From: an uncultured Prevotellaceae bacterium | Lineage (GTDB): Bacteria; Bacteroidota; Bacteroidia; Bacteroidales; Bacteroidaceae | Reading direction: 5' to 3' | Assembly: GCA_900314985.1 (NCBI GenBank) | Contig: OMXL01000011.1 | Location: 1 to 64,000 of the forward strand | DNA length: 64,000 nt | In this document: one piece after another, positions 35,507-43,629 of the stretch | Layout of the letters: each line of letters starts with the position of its first letter | Position numbering within the stretch: position 1 is the first letter of the stretch | The notes under the pieces: model-generated | Database searches by the model: none | Seen by the model: the letters and a program-made list of their open reading frames with translations, nothing else | What the model was told of the DNA's origin: nothing | Position numbers and translations under genes: made by a program

Positions 35507-36304
35507 TTATTTTCGCAACTCCCAGAAGGCTACGGCAGCTGCTGCAGCCACATTGAGCGAGTCTACATGGTGGGCCATGGGAATCTTGACGGTATAGTCA
35601 GCCTCACTGATAGTCTGTTGAGGCAGACCGTCGCCCTCCGTTCCCATAATGACTGCCAGCCGAGGCTCTTCCTTCAGACGGGCATCGTCGAGCGAGATGC
35701 TGTTGTCGCTCAGTGCCATTGCTGCTGTGCGGAAACCATATTCGTGCAACGAAGTGATAGGGCCGTCGAGCCATGTCCAGGGTACAAGGAATACGCTACC
35801 CATCGATACGCGGACGGCACGACGGTTCAGTGGGTCGCAGGTATCGCGCGTCAGCAATACAGCATCAATGCCCAATGCTGCTGCCGAACGGAAGATGGCA
35901 CCAATGTTGGTGGTATCGGTAACAGCCTCGATGACCACGATGCGACGGGCGTCTTTCACCACCTCTGCTACGCTGGGCATCACCTTTCGACGCATGGCAC
36001 ATAGCACGCCGCGTGTCAGCGTATAGCCCGTCAGCTTGGCCAGCAGTTCACGATTACCCGTATAGATAGGAATATCTCCCACACGTTCTACAATATCGCG
36101 GGCATCGCCCTCTATATGTTTGCGCTCGCAGAGTAGGGCAGTAGGTTGCCAACCAGCATCCAGTGCCACACGAATCACCTTGGGACTTTCTGCGATGAAG
36201 AGTCCCTTCTCGGGTTCCAGTTCCATGCGCAGTTGTGCTTCGGTCAGCGTGCTAAATACCTCTAAACCTTTCTCTTGGAGAGACGATATCTCGATAATAT
36301 TCAT
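35507..36304 (-). CDS. SpoU/TrmH-family RNA 2'-O-methyltransferase
   Basis: This 265-residue SPOUT methyltransferase modifies ribose in rRNA or tRNA using S-adenosylmethionine. The SpoU motifs are visible as VTDTTNIGAIFRSAAALGID, LAVIMGTEGDGLPQ and VKIPMAHHVDSLNVAAAAAV. An N-terminal substrate-binding domain (LEPEKGLFIAESPKVIRVAL) precedes them. The target nucleotide is not evident. It is convergent with the Lrp gene and upstream of the tRNA-Arg promoter region. Confidence 0.9.
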   Translation of the reverse strand: MNIIEISSLQEKGLEVFSTLTEAQLRMELEPEKGLFIAESPKVIRVALDAGWQPTALLCERKHIEGDARDIVERVGDIPIYTGNRELLAKLTGYTLTRGVLCAMRRKVMPSVAEVVKDARRIVVIEAVTDTTNIGAIFRSAAALGIDAVLLTRDTCDPLNRRAVRVSMGSVFLVPWTWLDGPITSLHEYGFRTAAMALSDNSISLDDARLKEEPRLAVIMGTEGDGLPQQTISEADYTVKIPMAHHVDSLNVAAAAAVAFWELRK

Positions 36305-36345
36305 AAAAAATGCGTTATAAATTTGGTTTTTTGCTCACTAATTCG

Positions 36346-36353
36346 TACCTTTG
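36346..36353 (+). promoter_or_regulatory. promoter of tRNA-Arg
   Basis: TACCTTTG with a TTTG about 20 bp upstream gives a complete Bacteroidetes promoter 24 bp before the tRNA. Confidence 0.7.
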
Positions 36354-36376
36354 CAGCCGATTTAGAAAAAATCACT

Positions 36377-36450
36377 GGTCTGGTAGCTCAGCTGGATAGA
36401 GCAACAGCCTTCTAAGCTGTGGGTCCGGGGTTCGAATCCCCGCCGGATCA
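36377..36450 (+). tRNA. tRNA-Arg (anticodon TCT)
   Basis: The 74-nt cloverleaf has an acceptor stem GGTCTGG/CCGGATC, a D arm AGCTCAGCTGGATAGAGC, an anticodon loop CCTTCTAAG with TCT, and a T arm GGGGTTCGAATCCCC. The CCA end is not encoded. It reads AGA codons. It has its own promoter and a terminator; no integration remnant is seen beside it. Confidence 0.97.
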
Positions 36451-36452
36451 CA

Positions 36453-36480
36453 AGGCGGTCATTACGATCGCCTTTTTTTT
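36453..36480 (+). terminator. terminator after tRNA-Arg
   Basis: The stem AGGCGGTC/GATCGCCT (one G-T pair) is followed by eight T. It touches the tex stop codon from the opposite strand. Confidence 0.8.
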
Positions 36481-38626
36481 ATTTTATACCCTTCATACTG
36501 AGTGAGATGCGGTTGCGACGAAGGTCGACGCCAATCACGCGGACACGCACATGCTGGTGGAGATGCACCACCTGTGTGGGGTCGCTGACGTAGCGGTCGG
36601 CCAACTGCGATACATGCACCAGTCCGTCTTGGTGCACACCGACATCTACAAAGGCGCCGAAGTTAGTGATATTGGTCACGATGCCAGGTAGTTCCATTCC
36701 TTCATGCAGGTCTTCTACAGTTTGTACGCTGCTGTCAAATTCAAACTCCTCAATCTGTTCGCGAGGGTCACGACCAGGCTTCTCCAGCTCCTTCATAATA
36801 TCAGTAAGCGTGGGCAATCCTACCTCTGCAGTGACATAGCGATGGATGTCAATCTGCTCGCGCAACTCCTTCTTGTTGATGAGGTCGCTGACGGTGCAAT
36901 GGCAGTCTTTAGCCATCTGTTCAACGACGGCATAGCTCTCTGGGTGAACGGCTGAGTTGTCGAGTGGATTTTTGGCAGCGGGAATACGCAGGAAACCCGC
37001 ACACTGCTGGTAGGCTGAGGGACCAAGGCGTGGCACCTTCTTGAGTTGTGTACGACTGGTGAATGCACCATTCTCCTTTCTGTAGTCCACAATGTTTTGT
37101 GCCAGCGTGGGACCCAATCCGCTGACGTAGGTCAGCAGGTGTTGTGAGGCCGTATTCAGATTGACGCCCACCATATTCACACAACTCTCTACCGTCTGGT
37201 CGAGCGATTGCTTCAGCTGCGTCTGGTCTACGTCGTGCTGGTATTGTCCCACACCAATGCTCTTAGGGTCAATCTTTACCAGTTCTGCCAGTGGGTCCAT
37301 CAGTCGTCTGCCGATGCTCACGGCACCACGCACAGTAACGTCTTCGTCGGGGAACTCGTCGCGAGCCACCTTGGAGGCACTATAGACAGAAGCGCCGTCT
37401 TCGCTAACGACATAGACTGCGGGTGCTGATTCGGTCAGCACCTCAGCCACAAACTCCTTCGTCTCACGACTGGCAGTACCATTACCAATGGCGATGGCCT
37501 CTACCTGGTATTTCTTCAGCATCTCCTGTAGATGGATGGTGGCCTGCATGCGATGATTGATGGGCGGGTGGGGGAAGATGGCCTCATGATGCAGCAGATT
37601 GCCCTGTGCATCGAGACATACCACCTTGCAACCCGTACGGAAGCCTGGGTCGATGCCCATTACACGCTTCTGGCCTAAAGGCGCAGAGAGTAGCAGTTGG
37701 CGCAGATTCTCAGAGAACACCTTGATGGCTTCTTCGTCAGCGCGCTCCTTGCTGATTCTGGCAAATTCTGTTTCTATAGAGGGCAGCAACAGACGCTTGT
37801 AACCATCCTCAACAGCCTCTGCGACAAGGCGTTGACAGGGGCCGTTGCCATGAACGTAGTTGCGTTGCAAACGTTGAACGGCTTCTTCATCGTCGATGGT
37901 TAAGCTGATGCGCAGGATTCCTTCGTTCTCACCACGACGCATGGCCAGCAGACGGTGACTGGAACAGCGTTTCAGCGGTTCCTCCCAATCGAAATAGTCG
38001 CTGTATTTCTGTGCCTCGTCGCTGTCCTTCTTGGCTTTTACAACCTTAGACTCTATGAAGGCCTCCCTACGGAAAACGCTACGCACCAGATTGCGCGAAC
38101 GCTCGTCTTCGCTGACCTGTTCGGCAATGATATTCTGTGCTCCCTTCAAAGCGTCTTCGACGTTGGCGGGGGAACCGCCAGCTACCACAAAGCGCTGGGC
38201 GGCACGCTTGGGGTCTGGTTCACGTTGCATGAGCAGGATGGTGGCCAGTGGCTCAAGTCCTTGTTCACGAGCCACTTGTGCACGAGTGCGACGTTTGGGT
38301 TTATAGGGCAGATAGATGTCTTCCAGTACGGTGCTGTCCCAACAGCTGTCGATGCGCTTCTGCAGGTCGGGCGTCATCTTCTGCTGTTCAGTAATTGTCT
38401 TGACGATGGTCTCCTTGCGCTTAGCAATCTCCTGCAACTGTGACAGTCGATTGCTGGTGCTCGTAATCTGTACCTCGTCGAGTCCGCCCGTGCGCTCCTT
38501 GCGGTAGCGGGAGATAAAGGGAATGGTACAACCCTCGTCCAGCAGTTTCAGCGTGTTCTCTACAGCATGCTCCTGCAGGTGCAGCTCTGAGGATATTAGT
38601 TGGGTAAATATCTTAATGTTTTCCAT
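36479..38626 (-). CDS. tex: Tex-family transcription accessory RNA-binding protein
   Basis: This 715-residue Tex protein has an N-terminal helical region, a YqgF/RNase H-like domain (VMGIDPGFRTGCKVVCLDAQ) and a helix-hairpin-helix part (VNLNTASQHLLTYVSGLGPT). The C-terminal S1 domain reads GIVTNITNFGAFVDVGVHQD. The length is normal. Its ATG overlaps the stop of a 59-residue membrane protein gene, so the two are cotranscribed. Tex proteins associate with the ribosome and RNA polymerase; the exact role here is inferred from the family. Confidence 0.95.
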   Translation of the reverse strand: MENIKIFTQLISSELHLQEHAVENTLKLLDEGCTIPFISRYRKERTGGLDEVQITSTSNRLSQLQEIAKRKETIVKTITEQQKMTPDLQKRIDSCWDSTVLEDIYLPYKPKRRTRAQVAREQGLEPLATILLMQREPDPKRAAQRFVVAGGSPANVEDALKGAQNIIAEQVSEDERSRNLVRSVFRREAFIESKVVKAKKDSDEAQKYSDYFDWEEPLKRCSSHRLLAMRRGENEGILRISLTIDDEEAVQRLQRNYVHGNGPCQRLVAEAVEDGYKRLLLPSIETEFARISKERADEEAIKVFSENLRQLLLSAPLGQKRVMGIDPGFRTGCKVVCLDAQGNLLHHEAIFPHPPINHRMQATIHLQEMLKKYQVEAIAIGNGTASRETKEFVAEVLTESAPAVYVVSEDGASVYSASKVARDEFPDEDVTVRGAVSIGRRLMDPLAELVKIDPKSIGVGQYQHDVDQTQLKQSLDQTVESCVNMVGVNLNTASQHLLTYVSGLGPTLAQNIVDYRKENGAFTSRTQLKKVPRLGPSAYQQCAGFLRIPAAKNPLDNSAVHPESYAVVEQMAKDCHCTVSDLINKKELREQIDIHRYVTAEVGLPTLTDIMKELEKPGRDPREQIEEFEFDSSVQTVEDLHEGMELPGIVTNITNFGAFVDVGVHQDGLVHVSQLADRYVSDPTQVVHLHQHVRVRVIGVDLRRNRISLSMKGIK

Positions 38627-38805
38627 TAGTAGTTGCTTTCGTGTTTGATACTACGAATATGAAATACGATACCGGCTACAATCAGAAAGAGGCCAGTAAG
38701 TAGCAGCCAGTTATGGGTTGCCAACGTGCTCAATCGGGTAGAAATGAGCACGATTGCACCTATTATAATAAGTATAATACCTATATAATGCTTGAAAAAC
38801 TTCAT
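38626..38805 (-). CDS. 59-residue two-helix membrane protein upstream of tex
   Basis: The minus strand encodes MKFFKHYIGIILIIIGAIVL and continues to a second hydrophobic stretch, NWLLLTGLFLIVAGIVFHI, ending HESNY. The stop TAA shares a base with the tex ATG (TAATG). A -7 box at 38824-38831 lies 19 bp before the start. The double-hairpin membrane form and tight coupling make this a real gene. Function unknown. Confidence 0.75.
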   Translation of the reverse strand: MKFFKHYIGIILIIIGAIVLISTRLSTLATHNWLLLTGLFLIVAGIVFHIRSIKHESNY

Positions 38806-38823
38806 AAAATCGTTAAATTTGCT

Positions 38824-38831
38824 GCAAATAT
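38824..38831 (-). promoter_or_regulatory. -7 promoter box for the small membrane gene and tex
   Basis: The minus strand reads TATATTTG 19 bp before the ATG at 38805. Confidence 0.6.
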
Positions 38832-38840
38832 ACGAATTAT

Positions 38841-38872
38841 TTCACTTTTCTCTTTTCACTTTTCACTTTTTT
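38841..38872 (+). repeat. CACTTTTCTCTTTT word repeat
   Basis: Four near copies of TTCACTTTTC/TCTTTTCAC lie between the tex and rpsF promoters. Confidence 0.6.
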
Positions 38873-38875
38873 TCG

Positions 38876-38883
38876 TACCTTTG
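38876..38883 (+). promoter_or_regulatory. -7 promoter box for rpsF-rpsR-rplI
   Basis: TACCTTTG lies 46 bp before the rpsF ATG. Confidence 0.7.
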
Positions 38884-38928
38884 CACCCGCAAATTGCAAA
38901 AATAACATTTATTTAATTATTTAAAAGT

Positions 38929-39273
38929 ATGAATCAATACGAAACCGTTTTCATTTTGACTCCCGTTTTGTCTGATGAACAGACAAAGGAAACGGTCGCT
39001 AAATTCAAGAAGGTTCTGACCGATAAGGGTGCAGAGATTCTTAATGAAGAGGCCTGGGGACTGAAGAAGATGGCTTACGCTATCGAGAAGAAATCTACAG
39101 GTTTCTACTTCTTGGTAGAGTTCAAGGCTGAGCCATCAGTGATTAAGACTCTGGAGACTGCTTTCCGTCGTGACGAGAAAGTGATCCGTTTCCAGACAGT
39201 TAAGCTTGACAAGTATGCTGTAGAGTATGCTGAGAAGCGTCGTAACAAATTTGGTAAAAAAGAGGAGGCTTAA
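38929..39273 (+). CDS. rpsF: 30S ribosomal protein S6
   Basis: This 114-residue S6 protein starts [20 protein letters not shown] and contains [19 protein letters not shown], the family core. It binds the central domain of 16S rRNA together with S18. It is the first gene of the S6-S18-L9 operon and is intact; the S18 gene that follows after 3 bp is broken. Confidence 0.97.
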   Translation: MNQYETVFILTPVLSDEQTKETVAKFKKVLTDKGAEILNEEAWGLKKMAYAIEKKSTGFYFLVEFKAEPSVIKTLETAFRRDEKVIRFQTVKLDKYAVEYAEKRRNKFGKKEEA

Positions 39274-39276
39274 ACT

Positions 39277-39490
39277 ATGGCACAGCAAGACACTGAAATC
39301 CGTTATTTGAACGCTCCTTCTATCGACACGAAGAAGAAGAAGTACTGCCGTTTCAAGAAGAGCGGTATCAAGTACATCGACTACAAGGATCCCGAGTTCC
39401 TGAAGAAGGTACCAGCGCCGTGTGGCTCAGGCCGTTAAGCGTGCCCGCCAGATTGCTCTGCTGCCTTACGTAACTGACATGATGAAATAA
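39277..39490 (+). pseudogene. rpsR: 30S ribosomal protein S18 gene with internal frameshifting deletion
   Basis: The frame starts normally with MAQQDTEIRYLNAPSIDTKK and runs to DYKDPEFLKK. It then reads VPAPCGSGR and stops at 39436. The second half of S18 (YQRRVAQAVKRARQIALLPY, ending DMMK) is present in another frame and stops at 39490. The region equivalent to FLNEQGKILPRRITGTSLK is missing. The gene is 214 nt against 270 nt expected for an 89-residue S18, so 56 nt are absent and the frame shifts. S18 is normally essential. Either another copy exists, or this is an assembly or sequencing error. Confidence 0.9.
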
Positions 39491-39507
39491 TTAGGAGGAC
39501 GCAAGAC

Positions 39508-40038
39508 ATGGAAATTATACTGAAAGAAGATATTATCGGTCTGGGATATAAGAACGATATCGTGAATGTAAAGTCTGGTTATGGCCGTAACTACCTGATT
39601 CCTCAGGGTAAAGGTGTTATCGCCTCTCCTATGGCTAAGAAGATTCTCGCTGAGAACCTGAAGCAGCAGGCTCACAAGCTGGCCGCTATCAAGGCTGATG
39701 CTGAGAAGAAGGCTGAGGCTCTGAACGGCGTTGCTCTCTGCATCGCTGCTAAGGTAAGCACTACTGGTCAGCTCTACGGTTCTGTAGGTGCTAATCAGAT
39801 TGCTGAGGAGCTGAAGAAGCTGGGCAAGGATGTTGATCGTAAGATCATTACCATGAAGGAGGCTAAGACTGTTGGTGACTTCGTTGCTCTGGTACACTTC
39901 CACAAGGAGGTAACCGTTGAGGTTCCTGTAAAGGTTGTAGCTGAGAATGCTCCTGCTGAGGAGAAGAAGGCTGAGGCTCCTGTAGCTGAGGTTGAAGCTC
40001 CCGAGGTAGAGGAGACTGAGGCTCCCGTTGAAGAGTAA
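39508..40038 (+). CDS. rplI: 50S ribosomal protein L9
   Basis: This 176-residue L9 starts MEIILKEDIIGLGYKNDIVN and has the standard N-domain signature NVKSGYGRNYLIPQGKGV. The C-domain follows, and the tail from residue 150 on is a Glu/Ala/Pro/Val-rich extension (NAPAEEKKAEAPVAEVEAPE) beyond the usual 148-150 residues. Such tails occur in Bacteroidales L9. It is the last gene of the operon and is followed by a terminator. Confidence 0.95.
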   Translation: MEIILKEDIIGLGYKNDIVNVKSGYGRNYLIPQGKGVIASPMAKKILAENLKQQAHKLAAIKADAEKKAEALNGVALCIAAKVSTTGQLYGSVGANQIAEELKKLGKDVDRKIITMKEAKTVGDFVALVHFHKEVTVEVPVKVVAENAPAEEKKAEAPVAEVEAPEVEETEAPVEE

Positions 40039-40078
40039 TAACCGCTGTAAAGCAAATCATAGTTATTATACAACGAGA

Positions 40079-40113
40079 ATCCCGATTGCTATCAAGCAGT
40101 CGGGATTTTTTTG
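40079..40113 (+). terminator. terminator after rplI
   Basis: The stem ATCCCGAtTGCT/AAGCAgTCGGGAT with loop ATC is followed by seven T. Confidence 0.85.
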
Positions 40114-40115
40114 TG

Positions 40116-40173
40116 CCTAGGTCTTTCTAGATCTTCCTAGGTCTTCCTAGGTCTTCCTAGGATTTCCTAGGCT
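40116..40173. repeat. 10-bp tandem repeat, unit CTTCCTAGGT
   Basis: About six copies of a 10-bp unit containing the palindrome CCTAGG follow the rplI terminator, with degenerate outer copies (TTTCTAGATC, ATTTCCTAGG). Confidence 0.85.
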
Positions 40174-40183
40174 TGCCCAAAAA

Positions 40184-40218
40184 GCAAAAAAATAACCGCC
40201 GGATTCACATCCGACGGT
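40184..40218 (-). terminator. terminator of the small lipoprotein gene
   Basis: On the minus strand the stem ACCGTCGGAT/ATCCGGCGGT with loop GTGA is followed by TTATTTTTTT. Confidence 0.75.
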
Positions 40219-40251
40219 CTTTCTCTCAATTTCTTTGAGTTCGTGCTTGAA

Positions 40252-40428
40252 TTACTCAGCAACTACGCTGTCAGCAGCAGTTGTGTCAGCAACTACGCTA
40301 TCAACCTCAGCGCTATCAACAGCAGCGATTGAATCTGAATCAACAGCCTCAGCCTGAGCGGTCTTGTTACCACAAGAAGCGAAAGAGATAGCTGCAACAG
40401 CAACGAACATAAATACTAATTTCTTCAT
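40252..40428 (-). CDS. small acidic lipoprotein
   Basis: A 58-residue lipoprotein starts at ATG 40428 (MKKLVFMFVAVAAISFASCG) with the lipobox FASC. The mature part is about 40 residues, rich in Asp, Ala, Val and Ser with repeats of the type DSVVADTTAADSVVA, and no fold is apparent. It has its own promoter at 40481-40488 and terminator. Such short acidic lipoproteins are common and abundant in Bacteroidales, with no assigned role. Confidence 0.8.
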   Translation of the reverse strand: MKKLVFMFVAVAAISFASCGNKTAQAEAVDSDSIAAVDSAEVDSVVADTTAADSVVAE

Positions 40429-40480
40429 TTTTCTAAGCTTTTTAAATCTGTAAAACAATCATTTGTTTATTAAAACGCTG

Positions 40481-40488
40481 CAAAGTTA
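40481..40488 (-). promoter_or_regulatory. -7 promoter box of the small lipoprotein gene
   Basis: The minus strand reads TAACTTTG 53 bp before the ATG at 40428. This excludes nothing but fits the shorter start. Confidence 0.6.
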
Positions 40489-40657
40489 GGCATTTTTTTG
40501 TTACGTTGTATCATTTTTTTCGTTTTTTTTTAGGCTAATTTTGTAACTTTTTTGCAAATCGTTATAAATCAGTTAATTACGAAATGTTAAATTTCATGTA
40601 AAAAATACACCTAACTGAATTTTTGCTAAAAATGAGGTAAAAATGCTTTTTTTTGCG

Positions 40658-40665
40658 TACCTTTG
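40658..40665 (+). promoter_or_regulatory. -7 promoter box deciding the mtaB start
   Basis: TACCTTTG lies inside the longer open frame, so the ATG at 40653 cannot be used and the ATG at 40695 is chosen. Confidence 0.7.
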
Positions 40666-40694
40666 CAAAAGGAAACAAGACACCTTATTTATAT

Positions 40695-42032
40695 ATGATA
40701 GATACCTCTGCTTTTCAAGGGAAAAAAGCCGCTTATTATACGCTGGGTTGTAAGTTGAACTTTTCAGAGACTTCCACCTTTGGCAAGATGCTCAGTGACA
40801 TGGGCGTCGTTACTGCTAAGAAGGGAGAGCAGGCAGACATCTGTCTGATCAATACCTGCTCAGTCACTGATGTGGCCGACCACAAGTGTCGTCAAGCTAT
40901 TCATCGCATGGTTCGTCAGAATCCTGGCGCCTTTGTCGTTGTCACTGGCTGCTATGCCCAGCTGAAGCCAGAGAGCATTAGCAAGATTGAGGGTGTCGAC
41001 CTGGTGTTGGGCTCTAACGAGAAGGCCAACCTCATCCAGTTCCTGTCTGATGGGTTCATACGTCGCGATAACATCGCGACATACAAAACCGTCAAGACCA
41101 AGGACATCAAGACCTTTGCACCTTCCTGCTCGCGAGGCAATCGCACCCGCTACTTCCTGAAGGTACAGGACGGCTGTGACTACTTCTGTACCTACTGCAC
41201 CATTCCCTATGCCCGTGGCTTCAGTCGCAATCCGACCATCGCCTCGCTGGTGGCACAGGCTGAGGAGGCTGCACGCGAAGGTGGTAAGGAGATTGTGCTG
41301 ACGGGTGTCAACATCGGTGACTTCGGAAAGACTACAGGCGAGAACTTTGTCGACCTCGTCAAGGCACTCGATGCTATCGAGGGCATCAGCCGCTATCGCA
41401 TCAGTTCGCTGGAACCCGATCTGATTAGCGACGAACTCATCGACTACTGCGCCCAGAGCCGAGCCTTCATGCCTCACTACCACATTCCTTTGCAGAGTGG
41501 CAGCGATACCGTGCTGAAGCTGATGCACCGCCACTACGACCGTCAGCTCTTTGCCGACAAGATACATCGTATCAAGGAGGTCATGCCCGATGCCTTTATC
41601 GGTGTCGATGTCATGGTGGGCTGTCGTGGCGAGACACCCGAGTGTTTCGAGGAGACCTACGAGTTCCTGCGCGACCTGGATGTTACCCAGTTGCACGTCT
41701 TCCCCTATTCCGAGCGTCCAGGCACTTCCGCCCTGCATATTCCTTATGTGGTGAGCGATGCCGAAAAGCGAGCCCGTAGTCAGCGCTTGCTCGCTCTGTC
41801 TGACGAGAAGACGCACGCCTTCTATGAGCGTTATATCGGTCAGGAGGCTGAGGTGCTCTTCGAGAAGGCACTACGTGGCAAGGCCATGCACGGCTTCACC
41901 AAGAACTATATCCGTGTAGAGTTGCCAGCCTCTGAGGCTCGTGAAGAATATGACAATCAGTTGCTGAAAGTTACTCTCGGTGACTTCAATCACGACAAGA
42001 CGGCATTGGGCGCTTCGCTAAATGATAAATAA
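40695..42032 (+). CDS. mtaB: tRNA t6A37 methylthiotransferase MtaB
   Basis: This 445-residue radical-SAM enzyme adds a methylthio group to t6A37 of tRNAs. The N-terminal domain has cysteines in TLGCKLNFSE, INTCSVT and TGCYAQ that bind the auxiliary cluster. The radical-SAM motif is DGCDYFCTYCTIPYARG (CxxxCxxC). A C-terminal TRAM-like domain follows. The GCKLN form points to MtaB rather than MiaB. A GT2 gene follows, separated by a short AAATGATAAATAATA repeat. Confidence 0.93.
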   Translation: MIDTSAFQGKKAAYYTLGCKLNFSETSTFGKMLSDMGVVTAKKGEQADICLINTCSVTDVADHKCRQAIHRMVRQNPGAFVVVTGCYAQLKPESISKIEGVDLVLGSNEKANLIQFLSDGFIRRDNIATYKTVKTKDIKTFAPSCSRGNRTRYFLKVQDGCDYFCTYCTIPYARGFSRNPTIASLVAQAEEAAREGGKEIVLTGVNIGDFGKTTGENFVDLVKALDAIEGISRYRISSLEPDLISDELIDYCAQSRAFMPHYHIPLQSGSDTVLKLMHRHYDRQLFADKIHRIKEVMPDAFIGVDVMVGCRGETPECFEETYEFLRDLDVTQLHVFPYSERPGTSALHIPYVVSDAEKRARSQRLLALSDEKTHAFYERYIGQEAEVLFEKALRGKAMHGFTKNYIRVELPASEAREEYDNQLLKVTLGDFNHDKTALGASLNDK

Positions 42033-42050
42033 TAAATGATAAATGATGGA
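42019..42050 (+). repeat. AATGATAAATAATA word repeat
   Basis: Near-tandem AAATGATA/AATAATAA words fill the short spacer between the mtaB stop and the GT2 start. Confidence 0.6.
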
Positions 42051-42056
42051 TGAACA

Positions 42057-43082
42057 ATGGATAAGGTTGCTATTGTCATATTAAACTGGAATGGTGCCAA
42101 GATGCTGCGCCAGTATCTGCCTACCGTCTTGAACTATTCGCGCGACGAGGCCACAGTCTATGTCGCTGACAATGCCTCGACAGACGACTCGTTAGAACTG
42201 CTGCGTAGTGAGTTCCCAGAGTGCAAGACCATCGTGCTCGACCAGAACTGGGGCTTTGCTGAGGGCTATAACAAGGCATTGAGCCAGGTAAAGGCAGAAT
42301 ACTACTTGTTGCTGAACTCCGACATCGAGGTGACGCACCATTGGCTCACTCCGCTCATAGAGTTTATGGACGTACACCCTGAGGTGGCCGCCTGCCAGCC
42401 CAAGCTGCTCTCTATATATAATAAGGATATGTTCGAGTATGCCGGGGCGAGTGGGGGATATATCGACAATTTTGGCTACCCCTTCTGTCGTGGTCGCCTC
42501 TTCGACGTGGTCGAGGAAGACAATGGACAATACGACTACGCCACCGAGATACTGTGGGCTACAGGTGCTGCGCTGATGATACGCTCTAAAGACTATTGGG
42601 AGGTTGGTGGACTTGATGGCCGCTTCTTTGCCCACAACGAGGAGATAGACCTCTGCTGGCGCCTCTGCATCCGTGGTCGTAAGATCTACTGTCTGCCCGA
42701 AAGCTATGTCTATCATGTCGGTGGTGGTACGCTGCCTAAGTCCAATCCCATGAAGACCTTCCTTAATTTCCGCAACAATCTGACGATGCTCTACAAGAAT
42801 CTGCCCGACCAAGAGTTGCAGCATGTCATGCGCTGGCGTTGGTTCCTCGACTATCTCGCTGCCTGGGAGACGCTGATTCTTAATCGCAACTGGGGCGACT
42901 TCAAAGCCATCTATCGTGCCCGTCGCGCCTTTAAGCGGTGGCGTAAGGATTTTGATGCCGACCGTCAGCAGATTCAGGCTTCGCGCGTAGCACAGCGCGT
43001 ACCAGAACGCTATAGCTTCTCCCTCCTTTGGCAGTATTATGCCAAGGGACGAAAGCACTTCTCTGATCTTCCGACTAAATAA
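42057..43082 (+). CDS. family 2 glycosyltransferase
   Basis: This 341-residue GT-A enzyme begins VAIVILNWNGAKMLRQYL, with VYVADNASTDDSLELL and LLLNSDIEVT (DXD-type metal site) following. FAHNEEIDLCWRLCIRG is the acceptor or catalytic-base region (ED motif). It resembles rhamnosyl/galactofuranosyl-type GT2 enzymes. A C-terminal amphipathic region is basic. The acceptor is unknown, probably a surface glycan or lipid-linked sugar. Confidence 0.9.
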   Translation: MDKVAIVILNWNGAKMLRQYLPTVLNYSRDEATVYVADNASTDDSLELLRSEFPECKTIVLDQNWGFAEGYNKALSQVKAEYYLLLNSDIEVTHHWLTPLIEFMDVHPEVAACQPKLLSIYNKDMFEYAGASGGYIDNFGYPFCRGRLFDVVEEDNGQYDYATEILWATGAALMIRSKDYWEVGGLDGRFFAHNEEIDLCWRLCIRGRKIYCLPESYVYHVGGGTLPKSNPMKTFLNFRNNLTMLYKNLPDQELQHVMRWRWFLDYLAAWETLILNRNWGDFKAIYRARRAFKRWRKDFDADRQQIQASRVAQRVPERYSFSLLWQYYAKGRKHFSDLPTK

Positions 43083-43083
43083 T

Positions 43084-43626
43084 TTAGGATTCCTCTGTAG
43101 TAGTATGGAGGATAATGCTGGTGGCACCGAGGGTAAAGAGGGTGCCGTCCTCAATGATGCGACGCTCGCGGGGCTTCAGCTCTACATCGCCCACAAAGGT
43201 ACCGGTATTGCTGTTGTTGTCGCTGAGCGTGTAGCGCAGCTGTCCGCGCTTGTCGCGTGAAACGGTAATCGTGCAGTGGTTGAGGTCCACACTGGGGTCA
43301 ACCGTCTCGAAAGCAGTATTGATGGGATTTCCCTTCTGGTAGCGTCCAATCACATTGTCGCCCATCTGCAGGGGGATAACCTGCTTGTAGTGGAACACGT
43401 TCTCGATGACAACGATGCTGCCACATGAAGAGTTGAGAGTTGAAAGTTGAGAGTTGAGAGTTTCATTCTCTTCCTTCTGTGTCTGACGGAGCTTGCTGAC
43501 GCCAATACGGATGCCAAACTCCTTACCACACTGGTCACACTTGAATACCAACGACTGACCAGCCTCGTAACGAGTCTCGTCGAACGTAATATAGTTGTCA
43601 CATTTTGGGCAACGAACGCGCTTCAT
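43084..43626 (-). CDS. zinc-ribbon and FHA-domain protein
   Basis: This 180-residue protein has an N-terminal zinc ribbon with two CxxC pairs (CPKCDNYITFD and FKCDQCGKEFG). The C-terminal FHA domain (GDNVIGRYQKGNPINTAFET, then LSDNNSNTGTFVGD) binds phosphothreonine. Between them, residues 57-70 read ETLNSQLSTLNSSC, encoded by a word repeat shared with the glycogen synthase gene. It lies immediately upstream of an HU-SPOR gene on the same strand. No kinase or phosphatase is nearby. Confidence 0.85.
   Translation of the reverse strand: MKRVRCPKCDNYITFDETRYEAGQSLVFKCDQCGKEFGIRIGVSKLRQTQKEENETLNSQLSTLNSSCGSIVVIENVFHYKQVIPLQMGDNVIGRYQKGNPINTAFETVDPSVDLNHCTITVSRDKRGQLRYTLSDNNSNTGTFVGDVELKPRERRIIEDGTLFTLGATSIILHTTTEES
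43428..43463 (-). repeat. in-frame CTCAACTTTCAACTCTC word repeat
   Basis: Near-tandem CTCAACTCTCAACTTTCAA words lie on the coding strand of the FHA gene and encode LNSQLSTLNS. The same words appear in the glycogen synthase gene at 19081-19113. Confidence 0.75.
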
Positions 43627-43629
43627 GTA

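Noticed and set aside
36377..36450. tRNA-Arg as the attachment site of the defence island
   Set aside because: The tRNA is 15 kb from the island, has no integrase beside it and no duplicated 3' end was noticed.
40116..40173. CRISPR array
   Set aside because: Units are 10 bp with no spacers and no cas genes. It is a simple tandem repeat.
40860..41816. 318-codon antisense frame in mtaB
   Set aside because: It overlaps the radical-SAM region of an intact mtaB on the other strand. The composition is typical of a shadow frame.
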